From Synechococcus sp. UW140 (GTDB lineage Bacteria; Cyanobacteriota; Cyanobacteriia; PCC-6307; Cyanobiaceae): a DNA stretch of 64,000 bases. Location of the stretch: the NCBI GenBank assembly GCA_945861595.1, contig CAMAVE010000004.1:1-64000 (forward strand), read 5' to 3'. Below the pieces are notes generated by a model. That model searched no databases. It saw only the letters and a list, made by a program, of their open reading frames with translations, and was not told the DNA's origin. The position numbers and the translations under genes are program-made. Each line of letters starts with the position of its first letter. The first letter of the stretch is position 1. Shown one piece after another: positions 1-11,453 of this stretch.

Positions 1-84
1 TTTCATTGAGGGCTGCAACTGAGGGACCGGATCCCGGGCGATCCTCCCTTAGGTTCGAGCCAGAACTATTCCTGCCTTGCCGCC

Positions 85-798
85 ATGGCTGTCAACCTTG
101 CTCTCCAGCTGCGAGAGGGGACGAAGAAGGCCCACACCATGGCCGAGAACACGGGCTTTGTGAGCTGCTTCCTTAAGGGGGTGGTTGACAAGGCCAGCTA
201 CCGCACCCTGGTGGGGGATCTCTGGTTTGTGTACAGCGCCATGGAAGAGGAGATCGGCAAGCTCGCCGATCACCCCGTGGTGGGGCCAATCAGTTTTCCG
301 CAGCTCAATCGGCGCTTGACACTGGAGCAGGACCTGGCCTTCTACTTCGGTTCGGACTGGCGCAGCCAGGTGAAAGCCACCCCAGGCGCCCAAGAATACG
401 TGGCCCGCATCCATCAGGTGGCCCAGACGGCCCCCGAGTTGCTGGTGGGGCACCACTACACCCGCTACATCGGCGACCTTTCCGGCGGCCAGATCCTCAA
501 GGCCATCGCCCAGAAGGCCATGAACCTGGGAGAGCACGATGGCTTGCGCTTCTACGAGTTTGATGCCATCGATGACGAAAAGGCCTTCAAGTCTGGCTAC
601 CGCGCCATCCTCGACGGCCTGCCGATTGATCAGACCGTGGCGGACCGCATCGTGGCGGAGGCCAACCAAGCGTTCCACTGCAACATGAAGATGTTCCAGG
701 AACTGGAGGGAAATCTGGTCGCCGCCATCGGCAAGGTTCTGTTCGGCTTCCTCACCAGGCGGCTCCGGACCGGCAGCACCGAGACCGTGGTCGCCTGA
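85..798 (+). CDS. ho1: heme oxygenase (biliverdin-producing)
   Basis: ORF 237 aa; N-term LREGTKKAHTMAENTGFVSCFLKG and GHHYTRYIGDLSGGQILK are typical heme oxygenase motifs; followed by pebA/pebB. Confidence 0.96.
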   Translation: MAVNLALQLREGTKKAHTMAENTGFVSCFLKGVVDKASYRTLVGDLWFVYSAMEEEIGKLADHPVVGPISFPQLNRRLTLEQDLAFYFGSDWRSQVKATPGAQEYVARIHQVAQTAPELLVGHHYTRYIGDLSGGQILKAIAQKAMNLGEHDGLRFYEFDAIDDEKAFKSGYRAILDGLPIDQTVADRIVAEANQAFHCNMKMFQELEGNLVAAIGKVLFGFLTRRLRTGSTETVVA

Positions 799-800
799 AG

Positions 801-1418
801 GTGATGGCACAGCTTCCACCGTTGACCATGGCGGCGTTCTTGGCCGCCAGTGCCGGCACTTGGCTAACCCGCCGCGCCGTGCACCATCTTGATCACCAGG
901 ACGACGAAGCCGGCGACTCCAATCTCACTATCGAGCCTTTTGATCGCTCGGATGGAGCCGTGCAGAGTATCTGCGAAAGCCTTGGAGTTGCCTCCAGCCA
1001 GGTGAGCGGAGGTGCGCGCTTCTGGTGGGAGAGCAACCTCAAGGAGAACAGCCGCGGTGACGAGAATGCCGCCGTTCTGCTCGATGTTGCGGACCTTGCG
1101 AACCCACGCCGTGGCTTTCTACTGCGGGATAAGGGCTACATCGAGAAACAACCGGTGATCAGCAACTACTGCTTTGCCGAGGACGGCCTGCTCACGATCA
1201 CCACTCGCTACGACACGAATGTGGGGGTTGAACGCTGCTGGTTCGTTAGCGAGGGCGTACGCATTCGGGTCAGCAGTATCCAATTCCTTGATGGCATCAG
1301 CATGACGACCTACTGCACCGAGCTGCGCTGTCCCAATGGGGCCGAACTGGAAGCCATCGGCGCAACGGCTCGACAGCGTTTCCCACATGCGTCGCAGCCG
1401 CTTGCTGCGGATAGCTAA
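801..1418 (+). CDS. CpeS/CpcS-like phycobiliprotein lyase
   Basis: ORF ~205 aa; FLAASAGTWLTRRAVHHL plus RGFLLRDKGYIEKQPVISNYCF and TRYDTNVGVERCWFV resemble the CpeS/CpcS lipocalin-fold lyases; between ho1 and pebA. Confidence 0.8.
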   Translation: MMAQLPPLTMAAFLAASAGTWLTRRAVHHLDHQDDEAGDSNLTIEPFDRSDGAVQSICESLGVASSQVSGGARFWWESNLKENSRGDENAAVLLDVADLANPRRGFLLRDKGYIEKQPVISNYCFAEDGLLTITTRYDTNVGVERCWFVSEGVRIRVSSIQFLDGISMTTYCTELRCPNGAELEAIGATARQRFPHASQPLAADS

Positions 1419-2938
<1,520 letters not shown>

Positions 2939-3028
2939 GCGTGGGCCGCTCTCGGGAGCGCAATACGGAAGGCCCAGCAGCTCGGCCTACAACTCCAACA
3001 GCCTGGCCCGTGCTGTCAAACGCACCAT

Positions 3029-3274
3029 TCAGTCGTCGATTCGACAGACGCTGACCACCCTGATGACGGCACTGGCGTCTTCCCTGACTTCAGCCGCTGC
3101 GAGCTTCAAGGTCACCTGAAACCACCATTGACGACCGTCCTCGCTGCGCCGAAGCGTCTGATAGCTCTGAATGTCCCAGTGCCCCAGGGCCAGAACCAGG
3201 GCGTCGCCGCTGCAACCTGGGCAGTTCACCCGTAAGTCGGCCAGCCCCTCCGCTGTGATCTGGTAACTGGGCAT
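3029..3274 (-). CDS. small hypothetical protein (81 aa)
   Basis: Only sizeable ORF in the pebB-epimerase gap; contains CPGC; no family recognised. Confidence 0.45.
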   Translation of the reverse strand: MPSYQITAEGLADLRVNCPGCSGDALVLALGHWDIQSYQTLRRSEDGRQWWFQVTLKLAAAEVREDASAVIRVVSVCRIDD

Positions 3275-3410
3275 TGGGATAGGGCGCTTAAAGCCAACCC
3301 TCTCACGCGAGGCGCAGCTGGGACATCTCTCAGCGAGGGGCGGATCGTCCCATCCCTCGCCTCACGGGCCGCCAACAGGCCGGCTAACGTTTAAGAAATG
3401 TAACGGTTGC

Positions 3411-4328
3411 ATGACGACCTCACCAGATCTGGCCTCTCTGTACCAATTGCTGGCCAAGGAGCAGCGCCCCATCCTGCCCTCAGGTGAACGGCGGGCGATT
3501 CTCGGTTGTGGCTATGTGGGTGAAGCGGTCGCCAAGGCTTGGAGGCAGGAGGGCCATGAACTTTGGGGAACGACGACCCGCTACGAACGCCTAGCGGACC
3601 TAGCCGAGATTGTTGATAATCCGGTAGTTTTTGATTCTACAGATCGCCGCAGTAGCCTTAAATTTGCCGGAAGTCTTGATGGAATCCTTGCGTCATTTGC
3701 ACCCTCCAAAGCTTCCCAAGTTGATGTCAATCAATATCGGGAGACCTTTCTAGGAGGCCTGCAGATGCTGGCTGAGGCACTCCAGCAACGTCCTAGGGAA
3801 ACCCCCCTACAACTGGTTCACTTGAGCAGCTGCGGTGTTTACGGCAATCGACATGGTGCCTTAACAGACGAGACCGTCCGACTGGATTCGCTTCACCCGG
3901 TTAATGAGGTTCTGGCGATGGCGGAGGATATGGTCCAGTCTCTCCGCTCAGAATCGGTCAACGTCTGCATTTTGCGACTGGGTGGCATCTACGGGCCTGG
4001 CCGTGATATTCCCGCCATGCTGCTTTCAGCTGCCGGCGGCGTTGTTCAACGCAATGGCCAAAACGTGCCTTGCTGGATCCATCGTGATGACATTGTGCGC
4101 GGAGTGTCATTTGCTTTTGAGCACAACCTCAATGACACTTACAACCTAGTAAATGATACCCAATTCACCGGCCAAGAGCTCACTGATCGCCTGTGCGAAC
4201 AAGCTGGTCTGCCCCTGGCAAAATGGTTGACGACTGATACGACCGATCGGGTGCTCAACGCCAGAGTGAGCAATGCAAAGCTCAAGCAACTAGGTTTCAC
4301 GCTGACTCAGCCATCGATGGTGGGTTGA
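3411..4328 (+). CDS. NAD-dependent epimerase/dehydratase family protein
   Basis: 305 aa; Rossmann AILGCGYVGEAVA, LSSCGVYG, LRLGGIYGPGRD; extended-SDR-like. Confidence 0.85.
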   Translation: MTTSPDLASLYQLLAKEQRPILPSGERRAILGCGYVGEAVAKAWRQEGHELWGTTTRYERLADLAEIVDNPVVFDSTDRRSSLKFAGSLDGILASFAPSKASQVDVNQYRETFLGGLQMLAEALQQRPRETPLQLVHLSSCGVYGNRHGALTDETVRLDSLHPVNEVLAMAEDMVQSLRSESVNVCILRLGGIYGPGRDIPAMLLSAAGGVVQRNGQNVPCWIHRDDIVRGVSFAFEHNLNDTYNLVNDTQFTGQELTDRLCEQAGLPLAKWLTTDTTDRVLNARVSNAKLKQLGFTLTQPSMVG

Positions 4329-5137
4329 TAACGACGCTCCACCCAGCTGACCAGTTGATGCTTCCCATCGTAGCGAATGATTAGATGCACAAAACTTTTT
4401 GCACTTAATAGGCAGCCAAAATTCAGGTCAAATGCACCCTGGGGTAGGCATTCTGGCAAGTTGCATACTAAATTGTCCGAAAAATAACCATCAATATCAT
4501 ATTTTTGAAAGCTTTTTGCCTCGAATTCAGGGATGGAATAACCTGGAGGAGAGTTTTCAGGCCATTGCCCGGGTCGCAACTCCTGCTCAAGCCCAGGCCA
4601 TCCTGTGATGGATTGAAAGATATCGTGCATCGAATCTGGTCTATCGCGAACAGGATCGATCAGCGCCCGCTTGCAGCGAAAGGGTGTGGCGGCGATGGAT
4701 TGCAGGACCATGGAGTGATCATCCTGTCGCTGATAAAGAGCAATCAGCATCGAGCGGGAGCGGCAGGTGAAGAAGTTCACTTCATGGCCTGCCCGAAAAG
4801 CACTTCCATCCATTTCCAGACTTGACTGGCCTGCCGTATTGGGGAAATGCCAACAATTATTGCTTAGATTATAGCTATGCCGAAACAAAGGAAACTTGCG
4901 TTCCCCCCCTGAAGCGAATCGCAAGCCCGTTCCATGCCAAAGCCCCGTGCTTGCATCGGAGAAACGGATTGCATAGATCGATCCAGCTGGATCAGAGTCT
5001 CCCCGGGTCAGATTCATTCCAGTGCTGTCTCGCCCATACCAGCTGGTCACCCCCTGCCAGTCGCCATCAAAGCTGGCGCGCATCAGATCCCACTGACGAT
5101 CTGCTCCTGTATTACTCCGGTTGGTCGTCGATGCCAT
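4307..5137 (-). CDS. lipocalin-like / DUF3598-like protein
   Basis: 276 aa; QWDLMRASFDGDWQGVTSWYGRD N-term resembles the DUF3598 family; ATG at 5137. Confidence 0.7.
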   Translation of the reverse strand: MASTTNRSNTGADRQWDLMRASFDGDWQGVTSWYGRDSTGMNLTRGDSDPAGSIYAIRFSDASTGLWHGTGLRFASGGERKFPLFRHSYNLSNNCWHFPNTAGQSSLEMDGSAFRAGHEVNFFTCRSRSMLIALYQRQDDHSMVLQSIAATPFRCKRALIDPVRDRPDSMHDIFQSITGWPGLEQELRPGQWPENSPPGYSIPEFEAKSFQKYDIDGYFSDNLVCNLPECLPQGAFDLNFGCLLSAKSFVHLIIRYDGKHQLVSWVERRYQPTIDG

Positions 5138-5348
5138 GGTGATCAGTCCAGGATCTGGCTTGTCATAACCTGATTCTCCCAGGCCATGACGAGCTAGATC
5201 TCACTCCTCAATCATTGTGACGGGGCAGTAAATACCATTTTCTAGGGCTGGTTGGCACCCCACTGGTGTCAAGACTCGGCGCCGGGATCCTCTCTAAGCC
5301 CGCCCCTAGGCAGCATGGAGCGGCATCCGGGTGGGAGGACTGGACGCA

Positions 5349-6227
5349 ATGGCAACATCGAACTCTCTCTCCGGCACCGTGCAGGCCATGGCTGGAACCA
5401 TCGATCCAGATGCCGGGATCAGCGCAGCAGGCGAACCGATCACGGAGGCCGAAGCGCTGCAGCGCCTTCGACAGAGCGAGGATCACTCGCAGCAGTACTA
5501 CGCCGCCTGGTGGCTGGGTCGTAACCGCAGCCGCCACCCGGAGGCCCTGCCCCTGCTGCTGGCCGCCTTGCGCCAACGGCGCCCCCGGGATCCCGGCGCC
5601 GGTGTCGAGGAGAACGCCATCGCCCGTAATGCCGCCCGTGCCCTGGGCAAGCTGGGCGATGCCGGCGCAATTCCCGAGTTGCTGGCCGCCCTCGACGATG
5701 GGGATGACGGCCTGCGGGAGGCGGCTGCCCGCTCGCTCGGCGAGTTGCAAGCCACCGAGGCGGTGGCGGTGCTGCTGCGGCGCCTGGCCAGCGGCCCAGC
5801 CGGTGCTGGAGCCCCCCGTCTTGCTAGTCCGCGCCTGCAGGAACCCTGCGAGGCGATGCTGGAGGCCCTGGGGGCGATTGGCATCGCCGAGCCCGGCGTG
5901 ATCACCTTGATCGAAGCCTTCACGGCCCATGACCGTCCCCTGATCCGCAGCGCCGCCTGCCGGGCCTTGCTGCAGCTCAGTGGCGAGGCCCGCTGGGCCG
6001 AACCCTTAATGCAACTGCTGGACCATCCCCAGCTGCAGGTGCGGCGCGCCGCCCTGATGGATCTGGGGGCTGTGGGCTGGCGGCCGGCCCTGGAGCCGAT
6101 TTGCCACACCCTGGCCGAGAACAGTCTCAAATTGATCGCTCTGCGGGGCCTGGTGGAGCAGGGGGCGCACCATGACGCCACCATTCAGGCTGGGTCAGTG
6201 TTGAGCGCCATGGACTCCCTGTTGTGA
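5349..6227 (+). CDS. cpcE: phycocyanobilin lyase subunit CpcE (HEAT-like)
   Basis: EALQRLRQSEDHSQQYYAAWWLGR, RNAARALGKLGDAGAIPELLAAL, HEAT repeats, ENSLKLIALRGL match CpcE; alternative start at 5331. Confidence 0.87.
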   Translation: MATSNSLSGTVQAMAGTIDPDAGISAAGEPITEAEALQRLRQSEDHSQQYYAAWWLGRNRSRHPEALPLLLAALRQRRPRDPGAGVEENAIARNAARALGKLGDAGAIPELLAALDDGDDGLREAAARSLGELQATEAVAVLLRRLASGPAGAGAPRLASPRLQEPCEAMLEALGAIGIAEPGVITLIEAFTAHDRPLIRSAACRALLQLSGEARWAEPLMQLLDHPQLQVRRAALMDLGAVGWRPALEPICHTLAENSLKLIALRGLVEQGAHHDATIQAGSVLSAMDSLL

Positions 6228-6901
6228 GGAGCGTTGAAATCGACCCAATCGGCGAACGCATCGAGGCGGTGCGGCAAGCAGCCAGCGCCCAGGCCCTGCT
6301 GGACGCCACCTGTGCCCTGGCCGCTAGCGACCACGGGAACGGCGTCAACAACGAGGCGATTGCTTGCCTGGTAGAGGTGCTGGGCTTCAACAATCCCGGC
6401 GCTGCCGTGGCCGCCGTCGATGGCCTGATCGCCCTGGGGCCCGAGGCGGTGGAGCCAATCCTGGAAAGCCTTGATCCCCGCAATTACGGCGCCCGGGCCT
6501 GGGCCGTGCGAGCTCTAGCTGGCATCGGCGATGTACGCGGCCTCGACCTGCTCGAAGAGGCCCTCGCCAGCGACATCGGCCCGAGCGTGCGCCGGGCCGC
6601 CGCCCGGGGCCTGGGCCAGTTGCGGCTTGACGCCTTGGGGGAGCCGCTCCGCCTTGCAGTCCAGACGCGCTGCCTGCAGGCCCTGGTGGCCGGCTGCAGC
6701 GATGGCGAGTGGGTGGTGCGCTATGCGGTGTCCGTGGGTCTGGAGGGGATTGGCCTGGCTGATTTCAACAGCGAATACTTGCGTGCCGCCAGCCGCCAGG
6801 CCCTGCTGGGCCTCAGCCAGCCCGATGGCGAAGAGGTGCCGGTGGTGCGGCTGCGGGCCGCCCTGGCGCTGCGGCGCCTGGACGGGCAGCCCAGCGCCTG
6901 A
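6224..6901 (+). CDS. cpcF: phycocyanobilin lyase subunit CpcF (HEAT-like)
   Basis: GTGA overlap with cpcE; ALAASDHGNGVNNEAIACLVEVLGFNNPGAAVAAVDGL and HEAT repeats typical of CpcF. Confidence 0.87.
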   Translation: MRSVEIDPIGERIEAVRQAASAQALLDATCALAASDHGNGVNNEAIACLVEVLGFNNPGAAVAAVDGLIALGPEAVEPILESLDPRNYGARAWAVRALAGIGDVRGLDLLEEALASDIGPSVRRAAARGLGQLRLDALGEPLRLAVQTRCLQALVAGCSDGEWVVRYAVSVGLEGIGLADFNSEYLRAASRQALLGLSQPDGEEVPVVRLRAALALRRLDGQPSA

Positions 6902-6956
6902 GCCAGGTCACTCTTTTCTCCCCTGCCCCATCCAGCCCTACGGCCCTACCCCAGCC

Positions 6957-7445
6957 ATGTCGCCCCAACGCCTGCTGTTCGTTTGCCTCGGCAACATCTG
7001 CCGCTCCCCCGCCGCCGAGGGGGTGTTTTTGCATCTGCTGGCCCACGAGGGCCTGGAGGATCAGTTTGTGGTGGATTCGGCCGGCACCGGCAGCTGGCAT
7101 GTGGGCAAGCCGGCGGATCGGCGCATGCTGGCCGCCGCCGAACGGCGGGGTATCGCCCTACCCAGCCGGGCCCGCCAGATCGAAGCCGCCGACCTGGGTC
7201 GCTTCGATCGCATCCTCACCATGGACAACGACAACCTGGCGGCCGTGGAGGCCCTGGCCCGCAGGGGCGCGCCTGGCAGCCCGGGGCAGCAAGCCCTGAT
7301 CGAACCGATCACGCGCCATTGCCGTCAGTTCGGCCTCCAGGAGGTGCCCGATCCCTACTACGGCGGCGAGGACGGCTTTGAGCAGGTGCTCGACCTGCTA
7401 GAGGACGCCTGCGGCGGCCTCCTCGAGCACCTCAGGCCCCACTAA
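6957..7445 (+). CDS. low molecular weight protein-tyrosine phosphatase
   Basis: VCLGNICRSPAAEGVF (CX5R loop) and VPDPYYGG. Confidence 0.95.
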   Translation: MSPQRLLFVCLGNICRSPAAEGVFLHLLAHEGLEDQFVVDSAGTGSWHVGKPADRRMLAAAERRGIALPSRARQIEAADLGRFDRILTMDNDNLAAVEALARRGAPGSPGQQALIEPITRHCRQFGLQEVPDPYYGGEDGFEQVLDLLEDACGGLLEHLRPH

Positions 7446-7501
7446 CTCCCAGCCCCAGGCTGGGGATTTTGGCCACCAGCCCCCGGGCAGGGGCGCCAGC
7501 C

Positions 7502-9157
7502 CTAGGCCTGGGCTGGGCCGGGCCAGGCATCCGCCGGCACCCGCTCGCGGAAGAGCAGCTCCAGCTGGTCGATCACGGCCGCGATCGAGAGGCCATCGGT
7601 AATCAGCTCCACCGCATCGGCGGCCTGGATCAGGGGGGCCACGGCGCGGCTGGAATCGAGGTGGTCGCGCTCGGCGATCTGGGCTGCGAGCTCGGCCAGC
7701 TCGGGCACGGCAAAGCCCCGCTGGGCCAGGTCCAGGGCCCGGCGGCGGGCCCGCTCAGCCACCGTGGCGGTGAGGAACACCTTGAGCTCCGCATCGGGAA
7801 ACACGGCGGTGCCAATGTCGCGGCCTTCGGCCACCAGGCCGCCCCGGGCCCCCATGGCCTGCTGCTGGCGGGTAAGGGCCTCGCGCACGCAGCCATGGGC
7901 CGCCACCACCGACACCTGGCCGGTGACCTCCGGGCTGCGGATCGCCTCGGTCACGTCCTGGCCGTTGATCGACACCCGCTGGGCGCCCTCGGCGCTGGTG
8001 GAGAGCTGCAGATCCAGGTCCACCAGCAGGTCGGCTACGGCGCTGGCTTCGGCCGGATCAACCCCCGCCGAGGCCACCAACCAGGTGACGGCCCGGTACA
8101 TGGCGCCGGTATCGAGGTAAATCAGGCCGAGGCGGGCGGCAAAGGCCTTGGTCACGGTGCTTTTGCCAGCCCCAGCGGGGCCATCGATGGCAACGATCGG
8201 CGGGCGGCGCATCAGGAACACATGGTCGATGAGGCGGGTGGTGCCGCAGAAGGCCGCCGCCGCCAGGAGCAGGGGGCTGGTCTGCAGGGTTTCCGCTGGC
8301 CGCAGGCTACGGGGCTCCACCGCCTCCACATAGTCCACCACCAGGCCGGCCTGGAGCAGGGTGCTGCGCACCGCCTTGGTGAGGGACGCCATCGAGGGCC
8401 CTCCCTCAATGGCGTTGGTCCCGGCCTGCACCTGCTGGGCCGCCGCAGCCAGGCTGCGGGGCAGGGCCAGGGCTTTTGGCTGCTGATCTGGGCTGAGATA
8501 GCGATTGCGGGAGCTCAGGGGCAGGCCATCGGCCTGGCGCAGGGTGGGGCCGCTACACACCTGCAGGGGCAGGCCCAGGTCGGCCACCAGGCGCCGCAAC
8601 ACCACCAACTGCTGCCAATCTTTTTCCCCCAGCCACAGCACATCGGGCCGCACCAGGGCCAGCAGCCGGGCCACCACCGTGGCCACGCCGGCGAAATGGC
8701 CCGGCCGGCTGCGGCCACAGAGCCCCGCCACCAGGGAGTCGGGCGGCTGGATCCGGGTGAGCTCGGCCGGGCCGCCTGGATAGATCTCGGCCGCACTAGG
8801 GGCGAACAGGGCATCGGCGCCCGCTGCCGCGGCCAGCTCGGCATCGGCCTCCAGGTCGCGGGGATAGCGGTCGAAGTCTTCGGCCGGGCCGAACTGGAGC
8901 GGATTGACGAAGACGCTGAGCAGCACCTGGCCACCCCTGGCGGCGCGGGCCCGGTCCGCTAGGGCCACGAGGGACTGGTGGCCCTGATGCAACCCGCCCA
9001 TGGTCGGCACGAACTGGAGCGGATCCGCCGGGCGCTCCCAGCCCTGGCGCCACTGGCGCAGCTCGGCGGCGGTGTGAAGCAGACGCAAGGCAACCCCCGG
9101 AACTCCCCCATTGAAAAGCCCACCCGTCAAAGACGGATGGGCGGGAGGGTTAGCCAA
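7502..9157 (-). CDS. panC/cmk: bifunctional pantothenate synthetase / cytidylate kinase
   Basis: 551 aa; PanC motifs (VPTMGGLHQGHQSL, LSSRNRYL) fused to CMP kinase (IVAIDGPAGAGKSTVTKAFA); true start may be an internal TTG nearer VALRLLHTAAEL. Confidence 0.95.
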   Translation of the reverse strand: MANPPAHPSLTGGLFNGGVPGVALRLLHTAAELRQWRQGWERPADPLQFVPTMGGLHQGHQSLVALADRARAARGGQVLLSVFVNPLQFGPAEDFDRYPRDLEADAELAAAAGADALFAPSAAEIYPGGPAELTRIQPPDSLVAGLCGRSRPGHFAGVATVVARLLALVRPDVLWLGEKDWQQLVVLRRLVADLGLPLQVCSGPTLRQADGLPLSSRNRYLSPDQQPKALALPRSLAAAAQQVQAGTNAIEGGPSMASLTKAVRSTLLQAGLVVDYVEAVEPRSLRPAETLQTSPLLLAAAAFCGTTRLIDHVFLMRRPPIVAIDGPAGAGKSTVTKAFAARLGLIYLDTGAMYRAVTWLVASAGVDPAEASAVADLLVDLDLQLSTSAEGAQRVSINGQDVTEAIRSPEVTGQVSVVAAHGCVREALTRQQQAMGARGGLVAEGRDIGTAVFPDAELKVFLTATVAERARRRALDLAQRGFAVPELAELAAQIAERDHLDSSRAVAPLIQAADAVELITDGLSIAAVIDQLELLFRERVPADAWPGPAQA

Positions 9158-9177
9158 GGGATCGGAGCGACCCGGGC

Positions 9178-9756
9178 TCAGCGCAGAACTTCGAGGCGCA
9201 CCGAAGCGACGCCACTGGCGACCAGACCGAGGTGGCTGGCGGCTCCAGGGCCGATGTCAATGACGCGGTGGCCCACGAAAGGACCCCGATCATTGATCCG
9301 CACCACGGTGCTGCGGCCGTTCCAGAGGTTGGTAACCCGCACCTTGGTGCCGAAGGGCAGGCTGCGGTGGGCGGCGGTGAAGTCACCGCGGCGGAGCACG
9401 TCACCGTTGGCGGTGCGGCCACCGTAGAAACCAGGGCCGTACCAGCTGGCTTGGCCGGTGGTGACGCTGCGAACCTGGAGTTTGGAAGACGAGGCGATCG
9501 GCTGGCTGGGAACCAGAGGATTGCCGGGTTGCTGGTCCTGGACCTGGATGGGTTGCACCTCGCGGATGGCGAGATCACTGGATTCCGGTTCGTAGGCCTG
9601 GGAGGCCTCGTTGGGACCTGCAAGCAGGGAAGGCTGCTGGCTGGCCAGGGCATCGGCGGTCTGGGCTGCGCGGCTGGAACCAGCCAAGGCAGGCGAGATG
9701 GCGCTGCTACCGGAAATCAGGAGGGCAAAGCCGCTCAGGAGAATGGATCGGCGCAT
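9178..9756 (-). CDS. septal ring lytic transglycosylase RlpA family protein
   Basis: Signal-peptide-like N-term MRRSILLSGFALLISG; DPBB motifs GQASWYGPGFYGGRTANGDV, VVRINDRGPFVGHRVIDIG. Confidence 0.88.
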   Translation of the reverse strand: MRRSILLSGFALLISGSSAISPALAGSSRAAQTADALASQQPSLLAGPNEASQAYEPESSDLAIREVQPIQVQDQQPGNPLVPSQPIASSSKLQVRSVTTGQASWYGPGFYGGRTANGDVLRRGDFTAAHRSLPFGTKVRVTNLWNGRSTVVRINDRGPFVGHRVIDIGPGAASHLGLVASGVASVRLEVLR

Positions 9757-10170
9757 AACAGGCGAAACCCGCCGCTCGAAAGCAGTAGCCACAAACGAAG
9801 TTGTGACCCGCCAGAGGTGTATTCAAAACAGCGTTTTGGAAGAGAAGCTGTGATGAACTGCCGGCGGAGTTCCTATCGGGAATTGACGACCCGGCAAAGT
9901 TAACCCGATTTGCCTGGCGGTTTTGGTCACATTTGCGGCATAAAGATTGATCAGCATTCACTATCTAAAGCCGGATCCAAGGCCCTAGCTGCGATCTGGT
10001 CGCCGCGTCAACACGCCAAGGATCAGCAAGTCCGATCACGCCCATAAGCCAAGCTGATCGTAAAGGCGGCCAATCGGCCAACCGTCCACCTCCAAGGCGC
10101 CCTGTGGTCCGATCCGGAACCCCAAAGGCGCGGCTCGCCGTTGCAGGATCGGGTCAACAGCAGCTCGCAA

Positions 10171-11208
10171 ATGGACTACCGCACAGCCGGCGTGGACGTG
10201 GTGGCGGGACGGGCCTTTGTCGAACGCATCCGCTCCAGCGTGGAGTCCACTCGCAGGCCCGAGGTTCTCGGCGGCCTGGGCGGCTTCGGCGGCCTCTGCC
10301 GCTTGCCGGCGGGTCTGAGTAAGCCCCTGCTGGTGGCGGGCACCGACGGGGTAGGCACCAAGCTCGAACTGGCCCAGGCCCATGGCGGCCACCACGGCGT
10401 CGGCATCGACCTGGTGGCCATGTGCGTCAACGACGTGATCACCAGCGGCGCCCAGCCCCTCTTCTTTCTCGATTACCTGGCCACCGGCAAGCTCAGCCCG
10501 GAGGCCATGGCGGCCGTGGTGGAGGGGATCGCCGATGGCTGCCGCCAAAGCGGCTGCGCCCTGCTCGGCGGCGAAACCGCCGAAATGCCCGGCTTCTATG
10601 GCCCTGGTCGCTACGACCTGGCCGGCTTCTGTGTGGCGGTCGTCGAGGAAGACGCCCTGATCGATGGCCGCGCTGTGGTCGCCGGCGATCAGATCGTTGC
10701 CGTCGCCAGCAGCGGCGTGCACAGCAATGGCTTCAGCCTGGTGCGCCGGATCCTCGAGGCCCACCAGATCGATCGGGCCAGCGCGTTCAGCCCCGGGGGG
10801 CCGGCGGTGATCGAGAGCCTGCTCACCCCCACCCGCCTCTACGGCTCCCTCGTGCAAGCCCTACTGGGCGCCGCCCTTCCCCTCCATGGCATGGCCCACA
10901 TCACCGGCGGCGGCCTGCCCGAAAACCTGCCCCGCTGCCTGCCGGCCGGACTCCAGGCCCGCATCGATCCGGCCAGCTGGGAGCGGCCGGAGCTGTTCCG
11001 TTGGTTACAAGAGAAAGGAGAGGTGCCCGAAGCCGACCTCTGGCACACCTTCAACCTGGGTGTTGGCTACTGCCTGGTGCTGCCCGAGGCGGCCGTCGGC
11101 GAAGCACTCCAGGTTTGCGCCGATCAGGGGCACCAGGCCTGGCGGCTTGGCGTGGTGGAGCCAGGAACGGCGGGTGCCGCCGCCAGCTTGGTCGGGCTAC
11201 CGGCCTAA
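10171..11208 (+). CDS. purM: phosphoribosylformylglycinamidine cyclo-ligase
   Basis: [13 protein letters not shown]...[49 protein letters not shown]. Confidence 0.97.
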   Translation: MDYRTAGVDVVAGRAFVERIRSSVESTRRPEVLGGLGGFGGLCRLPAGLSKPLLVAGTDGVGTKLELAQAHGGHHGVGIDLVAMCVNDVITSGAQPLFFLDYLATGKLSPEAMAAVVEGIADGCRQSGCALLGGETAEMPGFYGPGRYDLAGFCVAVVEEDALIDGRAVVAGDQIVAVASSGVHSNGFSLVRRILEAHQIDRASAFSPGGPAVIESLLTPTRLYGSLVQALLGAALPLHGMAHITGGGLPENLPRCLPAGLQARIDPASWERPELFRWLQEKGEVPEADLWHTFNLGVGYCLVLPEAAVGEALQVCADQGHQAWRLGVVEPGTAGAAASLVGLPA

Positions 11209-11453
11209 AGGCGGCAGCCAATCATCAAGAGCCAGCAAGGGCAACCCTGCTCGGGCTTAAGTGGATCGGCCTGGTCGAATCGACGGGAGCCGCCCGGGGG
11301 ATGGTGCGGCAGATCCGGGCAGGGCAACCCCCATCTAAAGCAGGGGTATTTAGGCAATGGATTGGTTAAGGTTCCTGTTCAATGCGGCGTTGGGAGATCC
11401 CTACCCGTATTCGCCTTCCGTTGTCCGCGAGACAATCCCCATAGAGGTTTGCG

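Noticed and set aside
49-819. 256-aa minus-strand ORF opposite ho1
   Set aside because: Antisense shadow of heme oxygenase.
7469-8962. 497-aa plus-strand ORF opposite panC/cmk
   Set aside because: Antisense shadow ORF of a well-recognised gene; low-complexity G/H/Q-rich translation typical of GC-rich genomes.
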